Source: Brettanomyces bruxellensis (Eukaryota; Ascomycota; Pichiomycetes; Pichiales; Pichiaceae). From it: a stretch of DNA of 64,000 nt. This document shows positions 20,997 to 30,172 of this stretch, one piece after another. Each line of letters starts with the position of its first letter. Position 1 is the stretch's first letter. The stretch spans positions 620,001-684,000 of the forward strand of contig NC_054687.1 in NCBI RefSeq assembly GCF_011074885.1, read 5' to 3'. The position numbers and the translations under genes were made by a program. The notes under the pieces were generated by a model that was not told the origin of the DNA, ran no database searches, and saw only the letters and a list, made by a program, of their open reading frames with translations.

Positions 20997-23342
20997 ATGT
21001 TTGTTGTACTGCTTCTTATTCTTTGGAGCTTTGCTGCTAAATCTTTAGCCAGAGGTATTACAAGTGCAGAAGGAGCAGCATGCTTGAATGTGGCCAACAA
21101 TTTTACAAATTTCCCGTTTGATTGTCCTCAGCCAGATTTATCATATACCTGTCGGTGTGTCGATAAGTCATTTTTGGGAACAGTTATCAACTGTATCGAA
21201 ACATATGCTCAGGATAGTCAAGCATTGGCCCAGGCATATTCTTATCTTTTAGACACATGTTCAAGCCAAGGTCATCAAAAGTACAGAATGGTTCACGTGG
21301 CTAGTATTTATGACAATGCCACTGAATATTTGAAGCCAATGGATAGCATTGAGACGTCCTCAGTCCTCAGAAATCCCGTTACAATATCACAGAAAGCGTT
21401 TACCGTGTCATATGATAGTGTTGTAAATCTAATGAAGCAAAGAAATGATTCGACATACATGGGTTGGGCTCTTTATGGCTATTGGGCAATCATATTTTTG
21501 GTTGCCGCAGTAATAAATATTGCCCACTGGTGTTGTCCGTACGCTTCAGAAAGAATTGAGCAAACCAAATTTGTTAACTGGCTTCGGAGAAGTCTTATTT
21601 GTCCACAGTTAGTGAGACCTTCGCAGTTAACAAGGCTAAAGCTATTTTCTAAAAATGACAATAAAAAGACAGAGAACACTCACGATCTAGGTATTCTTGA
21701 ATCAGTATATCGTCTGCCCGTCAGAGTCCACGCTTTGATCATATTCGTCTACTTTTGCCTTGTTGCAATTCTTTGCTGCGTTGATTATAAGATCGTGAGT
21801 CCAAATACAATTTTCAGATGTCCTAGGGGTCAGAAGTTTGTCGATTATGCTGACAGGACAGGAATTATAGGCACTATCCAGCTTCCATTGGTGTTTTTGT
21901 TTGCTGCAAGAAATAATCCATTAACTAAGATCACCGGTTTTAGCTACAGAACATTTCAAACATTTCACAAATGGGTTTCCAGAATTGCATTTATTCTATT
22001 GCTACTTCATTGTGTGTTCTATTTGAGCTACGTAAGAGCTCGAGGTGATTATATTGCAAGATGGGGTTTATTAAAATGGAGAATGGCCAACACAGCCTTT
22101 TCCGCCCTTTGCATTACTATGGTGTGGGGTTCCTTACGTAGGAGGTATTACGAATGGTTCAAAGCTTCTCACAAGATTCTTTTGATAATATTCACCGTTG
22201 GTGCCTGGTATCATTGCCTAACTCTTGGTTGGATAGAGTATTTGGCCGTGTCATTTTCCATCTGGGCTGCCGATTACATTTTCCGGATTGCAAAAATTGC
22301 TTCCACCGGTGGACTTCTTAAGGCCAGATGCAAGGTGATATATAGGGTGGAAGAACAACTGGAATCTGGAAAAAAGATACTGAAGAAAGTGCCACATTCA
22401 ATTAGGATGGAAGTGAATCATTCAGGATGGTGGAAACCATTTCCTGGTGTCTATTGTTGGGTTTATTTCATGAGATGGAATATGGCTTGGCAAGCACACC
22501 CTTTTACTGTAGTTTCAACAACATCACAACAAAATTTCAATCAGTTAGTATTCATCATCAGGGTTAAGCGAGGACTAACGAAGCAACTTGCAAACTTCAT
22601 CTCCAAGCTGCCACTGGCTGAATGTTCCATGCCTATTTTAGTGGAAGGTCCATATGGTACAAATATTCCGTTCAAGGCTTATGATCATTCGGTGTTCATT
22701 GCTGGGGGCGTTGGAATGACTGTTGTTTATTCCATGTGTATGGATCTTGCTCAAATATACCGCGCACAAGTTTTAAGGGGTCAGAAGACATCGAACGAAA
22801 AGTCCATTTCCGTTGTTTGGATAGTTCCAAACTTTGAATCAGTGCTCCTCTTCAGGGAAGAGGTTGAACGATTGAGAGAGTTCAGCGAAATTCTTCAATT
22901 GAAGATCTTTGTTACGAGGCACCACGTCAATATTCCATGTGAACAACACACCGCTCAGGAGACAGATCCTATGGAGAACACTAGTCTTCGTAAGGTTGAT
23001 CATATTGTAGAGTCTGCATTAATACATGATGGCTCTCATGCCCACACTGAAGGATGCAAAGATAAAGAAAAAGCCGGGGATGCACTCTCGCAGCAGAAAG
23101 TGGAAATGCAGCAGTTTCTTGCAGACTTGGCTGAGAAAAATGGTTCGAGCTCAGTTTCAATTGAATTTAGCGAGAGACCAGATTTGACGGAAACATTGAA
23201 GAGTATTTATGCTCTTGAAGGACCAACTGCAATTATTGCATGCGGTCCATCTACATTAAATGCCGACGTTAGGGTTGCTACAGTTGAATGCTTAAGAAGA
23301 CACAAGCATGTCGAATACTATGAGCAAGAACTTTTATGGTAA
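20997..23342 (+). CDS. FRE-family ferric/cupric reductase transmembrane protein
   Basis: 781 residues from ATG 20997, chosen as the first ATG and because it begins a signal peptide (MFVVLLLILWSFAAKSLA). A Cys-containing extracellular domain (about 20-160) precedes several membrane spans. The two bis-heme histidine pairs are present with exact 14-residue spacing: H324/H338 and H392/H406. HPFTVVS is the FAD-binding motif. GPYGTNIPF with AGGVGMT is the NADPH site, and CGPSTLNADV is the C-terminal signature. The enzyme moves electrons from cytosolic NADPH to external Fe(III) or Cu(II) chelates before uptake. Residues about 645-725 form an unusual charged, His-containing insertion in the NADPH domain. 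Which FRE paralogue it is cannot be told from sequence. Confidence 0.93.
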   Translation: MFVVLLLILWSFAAKSLARGITSAEGAACLNVANNFTNFPFDCPQPDLSYTCRCVDKSFLGTVINCIETYAQDSQALAQAYSYLLDTCSSQGHQKYRMVHVASIYDNATEYLKPMDSIETSSVLRNPVTISQKAFTVSYDSVVNLMKQRNDSTYMGWALYGYWAIIFLVAAVINIAHWCCPYASERIEQTKFVNWLRRSLICPQLVRPSQLTRLKLFSKNDNKKTENTHDLGILESVYRLPVRVHALIIFVYFCLVAILCCVDYKIVSPNTIFRCPRGQKFVDYADRTGIIGTIQLPLVFLFAARNNPLTKITGFSYRTFQTFHKWVSRIAFILLLLHCVFYLSYVRARGDYIARWGLLKWRMANTAFSALCITMVWGSLRRRYYEWFKASHKILLIIFTVGAWYHCLTLGWIEYLAVSFSIWAADYIFRIAKIASTGGLLKARCKVIYRVEEQLESGKKILKKVPHSIRMEVNHSGWWKPFPGVYCWVYFMRWNMAWQAHPFTVVSTTSQQNFNQLVFIIRVKRGLTKQLANFISKLPLAECSMPILVEGPYGTNIPFKAYDHSVFIAGGVGMTVVYSMCMDLAQIYRAQVLRGQKTSNEKSISVVWIVPNFESVLLFREEVERLREFSEILQLKIFVTRHHVNIPCEQHTAQETDPMENTSLRKVDHIVESALIHDGSHAHTEGCKDKEKAGDALSQQKVEMQQFLADLAEKNGSSSVSIEFSERPDLTETLKSIYALEGPTAIIACGPSTLNADVRVATVECLRRHKHVEYYEQELLW

Positions 23343-23712
23343 CCCAATTCTTTAAATTCTTACACATTATATATACAACAATTTAACATTTTACAATTTA
23401 AATCCGGGGTATGGAGAATGAAAATGTATGCTTGTTCTTCTAAAGCGGAGTTGAGGAGTATCTCCTAGTAAGTGAAAAAAAATGGTACATAAAAAAAAAG
23501 ACTGAGCGAGGATATGTGCAAGATCTCACACTTGTAAATTACGTGTAAATTGGAATATCGAAGAAGCCTAGTGGCCTTATAGTTTATACATTTCAAAATC
23601 AAATCTGTTTGTTTCTTTATTCAAGAGAAATTTGTCGCTGAAAAATCGCTTACGTTTTGTATATCGCTAGACTGTTTACTTCCATTAATTTTGTGTCAAA
23701 AGCATACAAATC
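23343..23712. other. intergenic region between FRE-like gene and BET3
   Basis: 370 AT-rich bases with short A-runs. No recognisable element beyond a presumed terminator and promoter. Confidence 0.45.
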
Positions 23713-24282
23713 ATGTCAAAACAACTGAAGCAACTAGGGGATGACATTTGGAAGAATCAGGTGGAGAAGATCAATTCAGAATTGTTTACACTCACATATG
23801 GTTCGGTCGTGGCACAACTATGCAAAGATCTAGACAACAATTATGATCAAGTTAATAACGAATTATATAAAATGGGCTATAACATTGGAGTACGGCTAAT
23901 TGACGAATTTCTACAAAAGACGCAACTCAGTAGATGCACAAATATGCATGAAACGGCCGAGGTTGTGTCGAAAATAGGCTTTAAAATATTCTTAAACATC
24001 ACTCCAACGGTATCTCACTGGACAGCAGATAATAAATCGTTTGGTCTCATTTTGGTGGAAAACCCGTTAGCCGATTTTGTTGAACTACCAAATACCGAGG
24101 CAAGAAAGAAATTATGGTATTCGAATGTACTCTGCGGAGTATTGAAAGGATGCTTAGAGATGGTTCAACTAGATTGTGATGTGAGCTTCTTGCAAGATAG
24201 TTTGAAAGGTGATGAGAACACTGAAATACGCGTGAAACTCAACAAGATTCTTAAAGACGAAATACCTGCTGGAGAGGAATAA
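23713..24282 (+). CDS. BET3: BET3, core subunit of TRAPP tethering complexes
   Basis: 189 residues; S. cerevisiae Bet3 is 193. The family signature is complete: SELFTLTYGSVVAQLCKDL near the N-terminus, containing the cysteine that is acylated in the family, then YKMGYNIGVRLIDEF, a KIGFKIFLN segment and NPLADFVELP. The C-terminal half includes YSNVLCGVLKGCLEMVQL. Bet3 sits in TRAPPII and TRAPPIII, the guanine-nucleotide exchange and tethering complexes for Ypt1/Ypt31 GTPases in ER-Golgi traffic and autophagy. It lies in tandem downstream of the FRE-like gene with no sign of functional linkage. Confidence 0.97.
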   Translation: MSKQLKQLGDDIWKNQVEKINSELFTLTYGSVVAQLCKDLDNNYDQVNNELYKMGYNIGVRLIDEFLQKTQLSRCTNMHETAEVVSKIGFKIFLNITPTVSHWTADNKSFGLILVENPLADFVELPNTEARKKLWYSNVLCGVLKGCLEMVQLDCDVSFLQDSLKGDENTEIRVKLNKILKDEIPAGEE

Positions 24283-25096
24283 ATACAAAATGCGTTAATA
24301 TAACATAATTATACTACGACCTTCACCATAAGGCATGCCTGGGACGTGAAATGACACAGCACAGATCAGTGGTTCAATTATTTCTCTATCAAATAGAAAC
24401 CCAATAAACTTGAGAATCCAGTTCAGATAATGTAGATAAGGTTTGTAAATTGTATTTCATCATTTGGCTGCATCATCCGGACCTAGTCTTGTCTTATTGT
24501 GGGCTATTTTATTCATTCATGCTCATCTTCTGATGATAATGATGAACAAGATATCATCTTCTAAGAAGGAAGCTCTTGATTATTAAAAAAGACAGTGACG
24601 TACTGCCCTTTTCAGACACATTCAGATACTCTCAAGTGAGAATGCTGAATATGAATTGGGATAATTTGAAAGTTTATAGTGGTTGAGTTCATGGAAACTT
24701 TAAAGTGAAGCAGGGAGGAGAGCAAAAAATTTTTGGTACCCGTACCATGATCGCGAGAGAACTTTTTTTTTCCCACCAGCGTGTCTATAGCGAACGTGCT
24801 TAAAAATTTCCTCCTGAAACAAAGTAAGGTTTATTTTAGAACCCCCAGATATTTGTGTACGGGGGTACCGAGAACAATAATAATGCTAGTGGAAATGAAG
24901 TTCGTAAGGAATGTAAGGTACAGAAATATTCTTGGCATACAAACATTATGTCGAGCGGCCTTAACTTGAGTTATCTATATTATTTATTTTTTCCCATTTA
25001 TTTTTTTGGATATTCTTCTTTGCTAAGGACATTCTAACTGTAATGCATTAAATTGCGTTAAAGCCAGAAGAATTACTAGTACTTTAAAACTGCAGG
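24283..25096. other. intergenic region between BET3 and the FYV8-like gene
   Basis: 814 bases. It contains a short CATC/GATGAT-rich stretch (24524-24560), a T9 run followed by CCCACC at 24764-24777, and small open frames without family resemblance. No RNA gene was identified. Confidence 0.45.
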
Positions 25097-26887
25097 ATGT
25101 CAAAGTCATCACCAGATAGCGGATTTGCCTATTACGAGGCATATTTACAATCTATGGATGACGTAGATAGTAATAAAAATACGAAGCCTCGAAAAAGTAC
25201 AAGCGAGCAAAAAGTCAATGAAGAAAGTGCTAAGCAAACAGTGAAAAGTGAAGGGGAATCTGATAGTACGCCCAAGCCATCATATCCAGGACTTAAAGGT
25301 GCGCAAACCACAGACTCCTCATTAAGTGAAATATCAGCTAGTGATATTGTTGGAGAATATGATGATTCTATCGAGGAAACAGGGCCATTATCAATAGGTG
25401 CTGGTGAATCAAAGGATTCATCTCGAATAGAAAACGAGCAGTTGGGTATACCTAGTGGGAAGGTGAAGTCAGCCGACGATTATATGAATGATATAGAAAC
25501 AAGTCTGGAAGGTTTGAAGATGAATGGAAATAGCTTGGAAGCATCTGGATACAATGATGATATTAATAGCATTAGGGCTGGTGACTATAAAGCAGTGGAT
25601 GATGAGGAAATGAAGCTTGGTGAAGGTGAAAGTGACGAAAAAGAGTCTAATAACAAAAGTGCAAATAGTGATGCTCTGGACGCGAGTATTGATGACGATA
25701 TTGACAAAGATATAGTGGATGATTATGGAAATGAGACTGACAACTATGATGCTGTTCAAATGGATAATTCAGAGCATAGGAACATTGATGACACTGCTGA
25801 GTCAAAGGTGAATAATAATGTTAAGCCTGATAGCATAATTGATAACCATAGTAATTCAAGCGAGGACGCTTCGAGTGAAGCAGACGGAAGTAGCGGTAAA
25901 GAAAGCAACGGGGAAGAAGATGGGGATGCATATTCATTTCTTCCAAATGATGATGCCAGTAGTGTTCTTGATCATCACCTTTCGAATACATCCACGGGAT
26001 CTTTATCAACTGGTGTGATATCTAGATCTGTTACAGAAAAAGATGATGCGTTGTCTGAGGCGCCGCTTCCAGATTCTTCGGACTTTAGAGCCAAATTTAT
26101 CAGGATGAACACGATGGATACTGTACACACTAAAGGAAAAGATAAAACGGGGACGGTGATGACTGCAAGCACAGTTAGTACTGCTATTCCAGAAGAAAAA
26201 ACTGCGAGTGAGCCGACACAAATTCCAGAGCCTTTGGCGGTGAATGTGGATGCAAATGGTGACGATTCAGGTGGGATTCATAGTCTCACTGAAGGCACCA
26301 AGGAGAATGAAAACACAATTGATTCAAGTATGTTAGAGCCACTTCCTGAAGGCGAGGAGTACAATAACGCCAAAAGATCGTCAACTACGACTGAAGATAC
26401 CACGCGAAATTCTGGTGTTACTTGGGAATCCATAGATACAAAGGCAAGTAGTAAGTTGTCATCAAAATCGCTTACATCATCATATTCCAGCATGAAAAGC
26501 CCGCCGCAGGACTATAGCGACTGGAAAATTCCAGAGTTGCCATCAATCAGCGTAAGAGCAATTATGGCTCTCCCGACATCGGAGGAAAGGCTTGCTGCAT
26601 TCAAAAAAGGAAGAAATGATCTCCTGAACTTTGACTCCGGACTTGAAACATTTCTCCGAGAAACTGTCAAGATGGGAAAACGACCTGCCATTAGTAAAGA
26701 TGGTCAAATGGGACCAAATGTGAAATCTGCTTACAGCAATTCTCAGCATCTGCACCATCGTTACACATCTTCATCAGTTGGATCGGTTACATCTGAGTTG
26801 GCAAGTGACCTTATTAGGAGATCTTCTGTTCTAAAGCAAAAGGGCAAAAACTTCTTCAAAAAGATGCATTTGAAGACGGCCAAATAG
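25097..26887 (+). CDS. acidic Ser/Asp-rich protein, FYV8-like
   Basis: 596 residues. Residues about 20-450 are disordered and very rich in Ser, Asp, Glu and Asn. The only compact-looking part is C-terminal (about 480-596). It starts with DYSDWKIPELPSISVRAIM, then TSEERLAAFKKGRNDLL and DSGLETFLRETVKMG, and ends in a basic tail (KGKNFFKKMHLKTAK). This pattern of an R-x-x-AF...R-x-x-L helix followed by SGL-x-x-(W/F)L resembles the conserved C-terminus of fungal Fyv8-type proteins. Position supports it: S. cerevisiae FYV8 is convergent with SKI6, and here the next gene is convergent SKI6. Fyv8 has no defined molecular function; its mutant is sensitive to K1 killer toxin. Confidence 0.55.
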   Translation: MSKSSPDSGFAYYEAYLQSMDDVDSNKNTKPRKSTSEQKVNEESAKQTVKSEGESDSTPKPSYPGLKGAQTTDSSLSEISASDIVGEYDDSIEETGPLSIGAGESKDSSRIENEQLGIPSGKVKSADDYMNDIETSLEGLKMNGNSLEASGYNDDINSIRAGDYKAVDDEEMKLGEGESDEKESNNKSANSDALDASIDDDIDKDIVDDYGNETDNYDAVQMDNSEHRNIDDTAESKVNNNVKPDSIIDNHSNSSEDASSEADGSSGKESNGEEDGDAYSFLPNDDASSVLDHHLSNTSTGSLSTGVISRSVTEKDDALSEAPLPDSSDFRAKFIRMNTMDTVHTKGKDKTGTVMTASTVSTAIPEEKTASEPTQIPEPLAVNVDANGDDSGGIHSLTEGTKENENTIDSSMLEPLPEGEEYNNAKRSSTTTEDTTRNSGVTWESIDTKASSKLSSKSLTSSYSSMKSPPQDYSDWKIPELPSISVRAIMALPTSEERLAAFKKGRNDLLNFDSGLETFLRETVKMGKRPAISKDGQMGPNVKSAYSNSQHLHHRYTSSSVGSVTSELASDLIRRSSVLKQKGKNFFKKMHLKTAK

Positions 26888-27061
26888 TTGTGCGTGCCAA
26901 TTTTTATTATTATGATTCGCTTTTCTTTTATTTATCTGGTTGAACGACAGGTCAAACTGTATGTTTACTATTTCTATATTTTTACTGTGTACTGTTCAGT
27001 TCCTCTTTAATATATTGGATGATTTTCATTTCTACCTATATTTAAGAGTTATATTCTATGC

Positions 27062-27802
27062 TTATTGCCTTTTACTGAGAAGTTCAACGCCCACTTCCTT
27101 CACCGTATCATTCATTAATTTTCTAAGTTGGTGGCAGCCCTGAATTCCCAAATTAATTAATCTCTCCAGTTTATCGAGGGGAAGTCGATCTTCACACATT
27201 ATTAGATTAAGTTTATCGCTATCCCCGACAACTCCTACTGTCACAAAACTTAAATCACTCTCTTCCAAAGAATTTAAATCAAGCAGAGCTGTTTCAGAAT
27301 ATATTCCCACGCTAACGGCACTCACATAATCATAGAGTGATATTCCGGCATCTATAAGTGCCAAAGTAATGGAGTTACAACAAGCTGCCAAAAGGCCACC
27401 ATCAAAACTGAGTATAGTCAAGTTTACCTCTATCACCGTCCGTGCGTAATTCTTTAAAACTATAGTTTTGAGAAAGCATCTTTCTAGCACTATACTTAAT
27501 TCAGAAAGCCTTCTCTCATTCTTTGATCTTTTTTTTCGTTCTATGCCAGCAAATGGTGGATAACTAACGTTTATATTTAAAACAGGTCCATCTGCAGATG
27601 CCCTTGTTGTTGAAGTAGCTCTATTTGTGTCCATCGGTCCCTTCACGAGGCAAAGAACCACCATGTTTCCTTGTCGCACGTATGATGAACCATCTGAAGC
27701 ATTTGGATGTGTGTTTGTTTGACAACTGAATTGTCGAAGCTCATTCCACCTTCGGCCGTCCATCCGAAGACCCTCCGGAGAATATACTTCCATTCGACTC
27801 AT
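27062..27802 (-). CDS. SKI6: SKI6/RRP41, RNase PH-like core subunit of the RNA exosome
   Basis: 246 residues; S. cerevisiae Ski6 is also 246. It starts MSRMEVYSPEGLRMDGRRWNELR, the typical Rrp41 opening. It continues with GNMVVLCLVKGP, the NINVSYPPFAG strand and the ERRLSELSIVLERCF helix. FDGGLLAACCNSITLALIDAG follows, then the second-domain SVGIY and LDLNSLEESD elements. The yeast exosome ring is catalytically inactive, and this subunit forms part of the six-member RNase PH ring through which RNA is threaded to Rrp44. It is convergent with the FYV8-like gene across 174 bases. Confidence 0.96.
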   Translation of the reverse strand: MSRMEVYSPEGLRMDGRRWNELRQFSCQTNTHPNASDGSSYVRQGNMVVLCLVKGPMDTNRATSTTRASADGPVLNINVSYPPFAGIERKKRSKNERRLSELSIVLERCFLKTIVLKNYARTVIEVNLTILSFDGGLLAACCNSITLALIDAGISLYDYVSAVSVGIYSETALLDLNSLEESDLSFVTVGVVGDSDKLNLIMCEDRLPLDKLERLINLGIQGCHQLRKLMNDTVKEVGVELLSKRQ

Positions 27803-28972
27803 ACTAGTATGCTTTTTTTGCTTGTCGGCGTTAAGCTAAGGGAGAATTAATGTCAATTCTGAATGACTGTGCATAAACCAGCCGTGGGATTTGTTCTTAT
27901 TGGTGAAAAGTTTATATTGGGACAATTTTTCTTTTTCTCCCCAGAGTTGTACAATGCACGGATGTATTTCAGCTTAATTTAATCATTATTATTATTTTTT
28001 TTTTGCCAACTGTCCCTTCCCTCTCCCCTCCGCTCCCGCTCTGTTACTTTTTCACATGCATTCGTAGCCACTTTCCGATCCTCGTTTATCAATAAGAATG
28101 GTCTTGCCGAATATATTAAACTCTTGGATTACAATAAACGTCAGCAAATTTAACTTTTAGAAGTAATGACAATATCACGAGTATCAGTTATTTTTGTTTA
28201 CCTTTCCACACTTGCAGAAACGTTTCGGAGGCAAGTCTTTCTTGTTGTTTTAAAACTATCAGCAAATAGATGTACTCTTTTGCTTCTTACAAAGTTCTTC
28301 ATGCCTGGATCTATATAAAATATTTCAGAAGAAAAAGTACACGCCAAGATTATCAAGTATTTGCAACGATCGGCAGTTGAAATGAATGAAAATGAATTAA
28401 AAAAATGCCTTTAGTCCCTAGTGAGTCAGTCATGTAATGTAGCTCAGTTTGTGGCTGACAGTTTTGTTTAAGCCGATACTGCTAAAAAAAAATTAAAAAA
28501 ATTTAACAATGTAATTTCCGCATCAACCGAAATGAATCTGTCTGCCCGTGTGGTCGTATTTACCGAAAAAGGAGCATCTCAAATCTTATTTAAATGGTGA
28601 ATAAACACTCTGCCAGTTTTTTTTTCAAATTTCCCTTAAATCTTAATGGCCGTACGTTTGCCTTTAAGATATCTTTAAACCTTGTAACTTCTGGAATGAA
28701 TTTAAATTTGTTCGTTGTTGTTTGCCCGATCAAATGAGATTATATTCTGTTCATTACAGCTAGCTAGTTTTCATTATTGCTTCTTATTTTTCATTATCGT
28801 CCACAGCATATACAGTTCGCTCGCTGAAAGAGAGAAAGCAGTATTTTCATCCTGGATTCCATTTGTATCATCTTAAAGTATCTACTTGGGTGAATCAATT
28901 AACCAGTTTTCAGATTTTGTCACTGTGATATTCGAATATATATATACACCAATCTGTCAGGCCGCCCACAAT
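27803..28972. other. intergenic region upstream of SKI6 and of the small membrane ORF
   Basis: About 1.2 kb, AT-rich, with T-runs (27993-28003, 28617-28625) and A-runs (28484-28501). There is a short pyrimidine-rich CCCTTCCCTCTCCCCTCCGC tract at 28014-28033. No splice signals or RNA genes were recognised. Confidence 0.45.
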
Positions 28973-29287
28973 ATGATGCAAGCACTAGGCACGACGATAA
29001 CATACTTATGGCATCAGGCCTTTTCGGAGGCTATAGAACGGCTTAATTCCTTGTCAACAGATGATTATTACATTGCCATTGCACAATACGGACATGCCAT
29101 CAAGCGTACCATCATATATGTCAATTACATAATATCGCTTATTATAATAGTGCCATATCTCCTTCTTGTTGGATGCGATTTCGTTATCTACATTTTCAGA
29201 GTTTTGGGAGATGTTTTGCACTCCAATGTGGAAAGTGCGAAGGTTCAATTACGGCAGAAGGCAGGCCAAAAGATAAAGGTGCAATAG
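28973..29287 (+). CDS. small unidentified membrane protein (start uncertain)
   Basis: The frame is open from just after the TAA at 28874 to the TAG at 29285-29287. The first ATG is at 28973, giving 104 residues. The upstream 32 codons also look protein-like (FVTVIFEYIYTPICQAAHNM), so either a non-ATG start or an unseen upstream exon is possible. From the ATG it has an amphipathic segment and a charged loop (SLSTDDYY). One long hydrophobic stretch follows (YVNYIISLIIIVPYLLLVGC, then DFVIYIFRVL), which could be one or two spans, and then a basic tail (QLRQKAGQKIKVQ). I recognise no family. The mixed composition and clean polar tail make it look less random than other short frames nearby. Confidence 0.35.
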   Translation: MMQALGTTITYLWHQAFSEAIERLNSLSTDDYYIAIAQYGHAIKRTIIYVNYIISLIIIVPYLLLVGCDFVIYIFRVLGDVLHSNVESAKVQLRQKAGQKIKVQ

Positions 29288-30172
29288 AAGAGGGTGAGCA
29301 TTTCCAATGAAACTGTGTCCGATTTGCAGTGCTGGTCAGTGCTTTTTCGAGAAGACAGAATTCCGCTAGTAGGTAGAATTTTTCAGAATACATTATGCTA
29401 CTACACTACACTATTTGCTATTTTATATGAAGGCCCGGTATTGGGTACATACAATCTGGAAACAGCGCAAGGGAGATAGATGTCCTCCCCCTCCAGGCTT
29501 TCTACATTGTTTCATTACTGACATATTTTTAATTCACTTGTTTAGTGCACACGCTTACTAAATTTCAGTTCACTCTTGATTGTATTTGTTTCAGATTGCT
29601 ATTAGATCAAATGTAGAGTAGAAAAAACAAAAAGGGTCCCAATTGAGTGAAACCCAATATTGTAGTTTTCCTACTAGAATAAGAGACACCTAAAGGTGCT
29701 CAGATCCAAAACTTCATTCTAGCTCCGCTGTCCGCACAGGTTAGCCACGGGTAAAAGGGCTACGAGTTCCTATAATTCAGAGCCTATCTAGTGGAGAATG
29801 ACGTTTTTTCTTTCATGCAAGAGGAGTAAAGGAATTAGCTCAAACCCCGGAGATAGCTCCTCTTTTATAGTACGAATTTCATACATCGGGAAAAAATATT
29901 TTGTTGACAGTTTTTACACGACCGGTGGTCTCATCTCCAGTATCATCGGACTGCAATAGGTAAAATATAGCGACGCAGAATTATGCAAATTATCGACGCG
30001 TCGATAGCTGCCTTTTACTTTTCTTGTGTCAGACATATTTGATGGTTACTTGTTTGGGCCGCGTTGTGTCTCGCTGAGTTGACAATTAATTGCATGAAAC
30101 AGAATCAAGATTGGAGTTTTCTCATTTTGCAGGTTTTGTTTTCGTCAGCAATTAAAACACATAACTACAGGT
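29288..30172. other. intergenic region upstream of CUE5, with a locally GC-richer, hairpin-forming part
   Basis: 885 bases without a recognisable gene. About 29640-29890 is less AT-rich than its surroundings. It carries small inverted repeats: CACC-TAAA-GGTG at 29687-29698, and TAGCC with GGCTA around an 11-base loop near 29742-29762. It could be an unannotated structured RNA or simply CUE5 regulatory DNA. It does not fold as a tRNA. Confidence 0.4.

Noticed and set aside
29740..29815. Possible tRNA in the GC-richer patch
   Set aside because: No A-box and no GGTTCRA-type B-box were found, and no acceptor stem forms.
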